Of a stretch of DNA of 5,490 nucleotides, positions 5,409 to 5,490 are shown in pieces. The stretch covers positions 1-5,490 of the forward strand of contig CAJOMY010000122.1 in the NCBI GenBank assembly GCA_905235775.1. The letters are read 5' to 3'. How positions within the stretch are numbered: position 1 is the stretch's first letter; every line of letters starts with the position of its first letter. The DNA comes from an uncultured Bacteroidales bacterium (lineage in GTDB: Bacteria; Bacteroidota; Bacteroidia; Bacteroidales; UBA932). The position numbers and the translations under genes were made by a program. The notes under the pieces are model-generated. The model did not search any database. It was not told the origin of the DNA and was given only the letters and a program-made list of their open reading frames with translations.

Positions 5409-5490
<82 letters not shown>

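Overview
The window looks like chromosomal DNA from a GC-rich member of the Bacteroidales (phylum Bacteroidota). Three things support this. The 16S rRNA 3' end has the Bacteroidales-type form. The protein-coding genes lack Shine-Dalgarno sequences although the anti-Shine-Dalgarno CCTCC is intact in the 16S. Promoter-like sites fit the Bacteroidota TTTG / TAnnTTTG pattern, and the DUF3853-type protein belongs to a family typical of Bacteroidota mobile elements. A Rikenellaceae (Alistipes-like) or related uncultured gut lineage is a reasonable guess, but the genus cannot be fixed from this window.

Left part (1-4340, very GC-rich, + strand): the 3' end of ssb with its Gln/Pro/Ala linker and DDLPF tip; a strong 21-bp palindrome in the short gap; two tandem, directly abutting major facilitator transporters of the MFSD1-like kind (541 and 460 aa); and, 3 bp later, the start of dxs, which makes 1-deoxy-D-xylulose 5-phosphate for isoprenoid, thiamine and pyridoxal synthesis. 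The two transporters and dxs look like one transcription unit.

Breakpoint (about 4335-4365): the dxs reading frame loses all similarity to its family at the end of its first domain. From here the sequence is instead the antisense of a small helix-turn-helix DUF3853-like gene on the - strand, whose C-terminus in turn runs into dxs sequence. A mobile-element fragment therefore appears to be joined to the middle of dxs, either by a real rearrangement or by an assembly join.

Right part (4365-5490): the DUF3853-like gene with its own promoter and an 18-bp operator-like palindrome; about 530 bp of AT-richer DNA without a credible protein gene but with terminator-like hairpins, a rightward promoter-like site and a short direct repeat; then, on the - strand, the 3' end of 16S rRNA followed by tRNA-Ile(GAT) and tRNA-Ala(TGC). 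A terminator-like hairpin follows tRNA-Ala by 3 nt, and no 23S sequence is seen in the remaining 530 bp. This is either an unlinked 16S-tRNA unit or a rearranged or mis-assembled rRNA operon. The most interesting points are the dxs/DUF3853 junction, the missing 23S, and a possible small RNA between the two.
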